From OLB11 sp044234005 (GTDB lineage Bacteria; Bacteroidota; Bacteroidia; Chitinophagales; Chitinophagaceae), in assembly GCA_044234005.1 (NCBI GenBank), contig JBIIJE010000101.1, forward strand, positions 1 through 9,006: 9,006 nt of DNA. The letters run 5' to 3'. The notes under the pieces are model-generated. The model saw nothing but the letters and a program-made list of their open reading frames with translations. It had not been told where the DNA came from and searched no databases. Position 1 is the stretch's first letter. Each line of letters begins with the position of its first letter. The position numbers were made by a program, and so were the translations under genes. Of the stretch, positions 7,212 to 9,006 are shown one piece after another.

Positions 7212-8020
7212 ATAAATTACAAGAAACCGTATCCTTTATTCAGCAAAAAATAGACGCAAAACCTAAAGTGGGAATAATGCTAGGTTCAGGATTAGGCGGT
7301 TTAGTAGATGAGTTGGAAATAAATTTATCATTGGCATATGATGAAATTCCAAATTTTCCAATTAGTACCGTAAAGGGTCATGGAGGTAAACTTCTATTTG
7401 GTAAAATTGGCAAGCAAGATGTTGTAATGTTAAGTGGTCGATTTCATTATTACGAAGGATATGATATGCAACAAGTTACATTTCCCGTTCGAGTTATGAA
7501 AGCATTAGGTGCCGAGATGTTGGTAGTGAGTAATGCAGCAGGTGGCATGAACAAAGATTTTCAAGTAGGCGATTTGATGATTATAACAGATCATATTAAT
7601 TTATTCCCTGAACACCCATTGCGTGGTAAGAACGATGATTCGATTGGGCCTCGTTTCCCTGATATGACAGAGCCATACGATTTAGATTTAGTGGAAAAGG
7701 CAAAGGAAATTGCGAAAGCGAATTCTATACATGTTCATCAAGGTGTTTACATAGGTTTGCAAGGACCTACTTTCGAAACCAAAGCTGAATACAAATGGCT
7801 GCATATTATTGGCGGAGACACAGTAGGTATGAGTACCGTTCCTGAAGTAATTGTAGCTAAGCATGGTGGAATGAAAGTCTTTGGAATGAGCGTTGTTACA
7901 GATTTAGGTATTCGTGAAGAGATGAATGTAATTACACATGAAGAAGTGTTGGAAGCAGCTAATGCAGCAGCGCCTAAAATGGCATTTATTGTAAAGGAAC
8001 TTATTCAAACAATTGGATAA
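7193..8020 (+). CDS. Purine nucleoside phosphorylase (trimeric PNP family)
   Basis: A 275-residue cytoplasmic enzyme that cleaves purine nucleosides with phosphate to the free base and ribose-1-phosphate, in purine salvage. It matches the trimeric PNP family end to end: phosphate loop GSGLGG (31-36, Ser32), His63, GRFHYYEGY (82-90, Arg84/His86), SNAAGG (113-118), GPRFPDM (152-158), GLQGPTFET (188-196, Phe194/Glu195) and VGMSTVPEV (211-219, Met213). From Glu195 to residue 237 the spacing equals that from Glu201 to Asn243 in the human enzyme, so the base-specificity position is Asp237 (SVVTDLGI), not Asn. ATG 7193 gives normal family length; TTG 7202 is an in-frame alternative. No Shine-Dalgarno is seen and a probable promoter element ends four bases upstream. 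A 55-bp gap separates it from the porin gene, so co-transcription is plausible. Gene symbol left blank because punA/deoD naming varies. Confidence 0.95.
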   Translation: MQNLDVNKLQETVSFIQQKIDAKPKVGIMLGSGLGGLVDELEINLSLAYDEIPNFPISTVKGHGGKLLFGKIGKQDVVMLSGRFHYYEGYDMQQVTFPVRVMKALGAEMLVVSNAAGGMNKDFQVGDLMIITDHINLFPEHPLRGKNDDSIGPRFPDMTEPYDLDLVEKAKEIAKANSIHVHQGVYIGLQGPTFETKAEYKWLHIIGGDTVGMSTVPEVIVAKHGGMKVFGMSVVTDLGIREEMNVITHEEVLEAANAAAPKMAFIVKELIQTIG

Positions 8021-8075
8021 ATACTTTTTGTATCCCTCTTTATCGCACCAAATAAAATTTATCGAGCAAACAAGT

Positions 8076-9006
8076 ATGCATAGAGTCAAGTTTTTATTTT
8101 CATGTGTCTTGCTACTTTTCATGCATAGTCAAGTTAATGCACAGTTTGGACGAAGAAATACTGTTGCGGGTGATGACTTGAATATGCGAAATACAAGCGA
8201 TACAACTAATAAAAAATCTGTTAAGTCAGATGATAAAATTTCGATCTATTTTTTTTTACCACACGATACTTTAAAAAAACAACTTGATACAAGCTTGCAA
8301 CTTGTTCACCGCAATCCGTTGTTAAATTTGTGGGATATCGACTTAGGTAATTTTGCTTCAGCATCTAAATCACTGTTATTTACGCCTCATGAAAGTGCTA
8401 TGAGGCAAAGCGGATTCCAATTGTCGTATCCGTTTTTAGGAAGTTGGCCGCAAACTAAATTTTATGCCACAACACGTCCCTTTACAGACTTGTATTATCG
8501 TTTAGGTACTAAGCAAGAACAGATGCTGGAAATTATGCATACGCAAAACATAAAACCTAATTGGAACGTCATGGCAAGCTATGCCAAAATAGGTTCGCCA
8601 GGTATGTATTCGTTACAAAAAACAAATCACGATAAAGTTGAATTTAATACAAATTATCAATCTCAAAATCAACGATACAGGTTGATGGCATCTATTCAGT
8701 ACCGAAAAATTCAACAAGATGAAAATGGGGGTATTTTATTCGATAGCTTATTGTATGATTTGCGTTACAACGACAAACGTTTGTTACCTGTTCGCTTCGA
8801 TAAGATAGGTGAAAATTCATCATCCGTAAAAAATTATTACCGCCATGCAAGTATTAATTTAGAGCAGAGTTATTTTCTAGGAAATTATACAAATGGTATG
8901 CTACCTGATAGTTCGATTCAAAATGACTTTAAGCCTAGGTTTGGTTTAAGACATCAACTTTATACAAGCTTTGAGCATCAACGCTATAAGGATTTAGCGG
9001 CTGATA
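8076..9006 (+). CDS. Putative outer-membrane porin (3' partial)
   Basis: An open frame from ATG 8076 to the window end, 310 residues without a stop, so the gene continues to the right. Residues 1-22 (MHRVKFLFSCVLLLFMHSQV-NA) form a signal peptide with likely cleavage before Gln23. A short polar, Thr/Asn/Asp/Lys-rich linker follows. Then comes the pattern I recognise from the Bacteroidota 'putative porin' family (Porin_10-like): HDTLKKQLDTSLQLVHRNPL, NLWDIDLGNFASASKSLLF, TRPFTDLYYRLGTKQEQMLE and HTQNIKPNWNVMASYAKIGS, with alternating aromatic/polar strands typical of an outer-membrane beta-barrel. It should sit in the outer membrane; the transported substrate is unknown. Its position 55 bp behind the purine nucleoside phosphorylase could mean nucleoside uptake, but that is inference from adjacency only. 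No promoter with exact consensus spacing precedes it: TACTTTTTG at 8022-8030 has one extra spacer base. Confidence 0.83.
   Translation, partial: MHRVKFLFSCVLLLFMHSQVNAQFGRRNTVAGDDLNMRNTSDTTNKKSVKSDDKISIYFFLPHDTLKKQLDTSLQLVHRNPLLNLWDIDLGNFASASKSLLFTPHESAMRQSGFQLSYPFLGSWPQTKFYATTRPFTDLYYRLGTKQEQMLEIMHTQNIKPNWNVMASYAKIGSPGMYSLQKTNHDKVEFNTNYQSQNQRYRLMASIQYRKIQQDENGGILFDSLLYDLRYNDKRLLPVRFDKIGENSSSVKNYYRHASINLEQSYFLGNYTNGMLPDSSIQNDFKPRFGLRHQLYTSFEHQRYKDLAAD

Noticed and set aside
8015..8035. GGATA/TATCC hairpin at the end of the phosphorylase gene as a terminator
   Set aside because: Only a 5-bp AT-rich stem with a long loop, overlapping the stop codon and followed by CCTCTTT rather than a clear T-run.
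1..9006. CRISPR arrays, tRNA or rRNA genes, intact insertion sequences, toxin-antitoxin or anti-phage systems
   Set aside because: No spaced direct repeats, cloverleaf-like sequences, transposase motifs or recognisable defence-gene domains were found on reading either strand.

Overview
The window looks like chromosome of a low-GC member of the Bacteroidota, probably from the Chitinophagia/Sphingobacteriia side. That placement rests on the protein families present: a DUF4175-type coiled-coil protein, a short second DnaE, and a Bacteroidota-type putative porin. It is also supported by a TAnnTTTG-type promoter element and the general lack of Shine-Dalgarno sequences. I cannot name a genus. All recognisable genes lie on the + strand.

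Layout. (1) 1-2195 is the 3' part of a large DUF4175-family protein, cut by the left window edge, with long coiled coils and two low-complexity repeat tracts. (2) 2229-3161 encodes an exported alpha/beta hydrolase, 33 bp downstream and probably co-transcribed. (3) 3162-3455 is a non-coding gap with short direct and inverted repeats and a perfect small palindrome. (4) 3456-6398 encodes a short, accessory-type DNA polymerase III alpha subunit with no in-frame ATG near its start. (5) 6468-7211 is a decayed FMN-binding pyridoxamine-phosphate-oxidase-like (NimA-like) gene with five in-frame stops. (6) 7193-8020 is a complete purine nucleoside phosphorylase whose likely promoter sits inside the tail of that pseudogene, almost touching the start codon. 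(7) 8076-9006 is the 5' part of a putative outer-membrane porin, running off the right edge.

The genes do not form one pathway. DUF4175 plus hydrolase look like one envelope-related transcription unit, and the polymerase stands alone. Phosphorylase plus porin could be a second unit; a nucleoside uptake-and-salvage link between them is only inferred from adjacency. I found no convincing new multi-gene system. The points most worth checking are the pattern of decay in the pseudogene, the possibly leaderless phosphorylase message, the natural Asp at the purine-specificity position of the phosphorylase, and the accessory DnaE without its usual Y-family partner.
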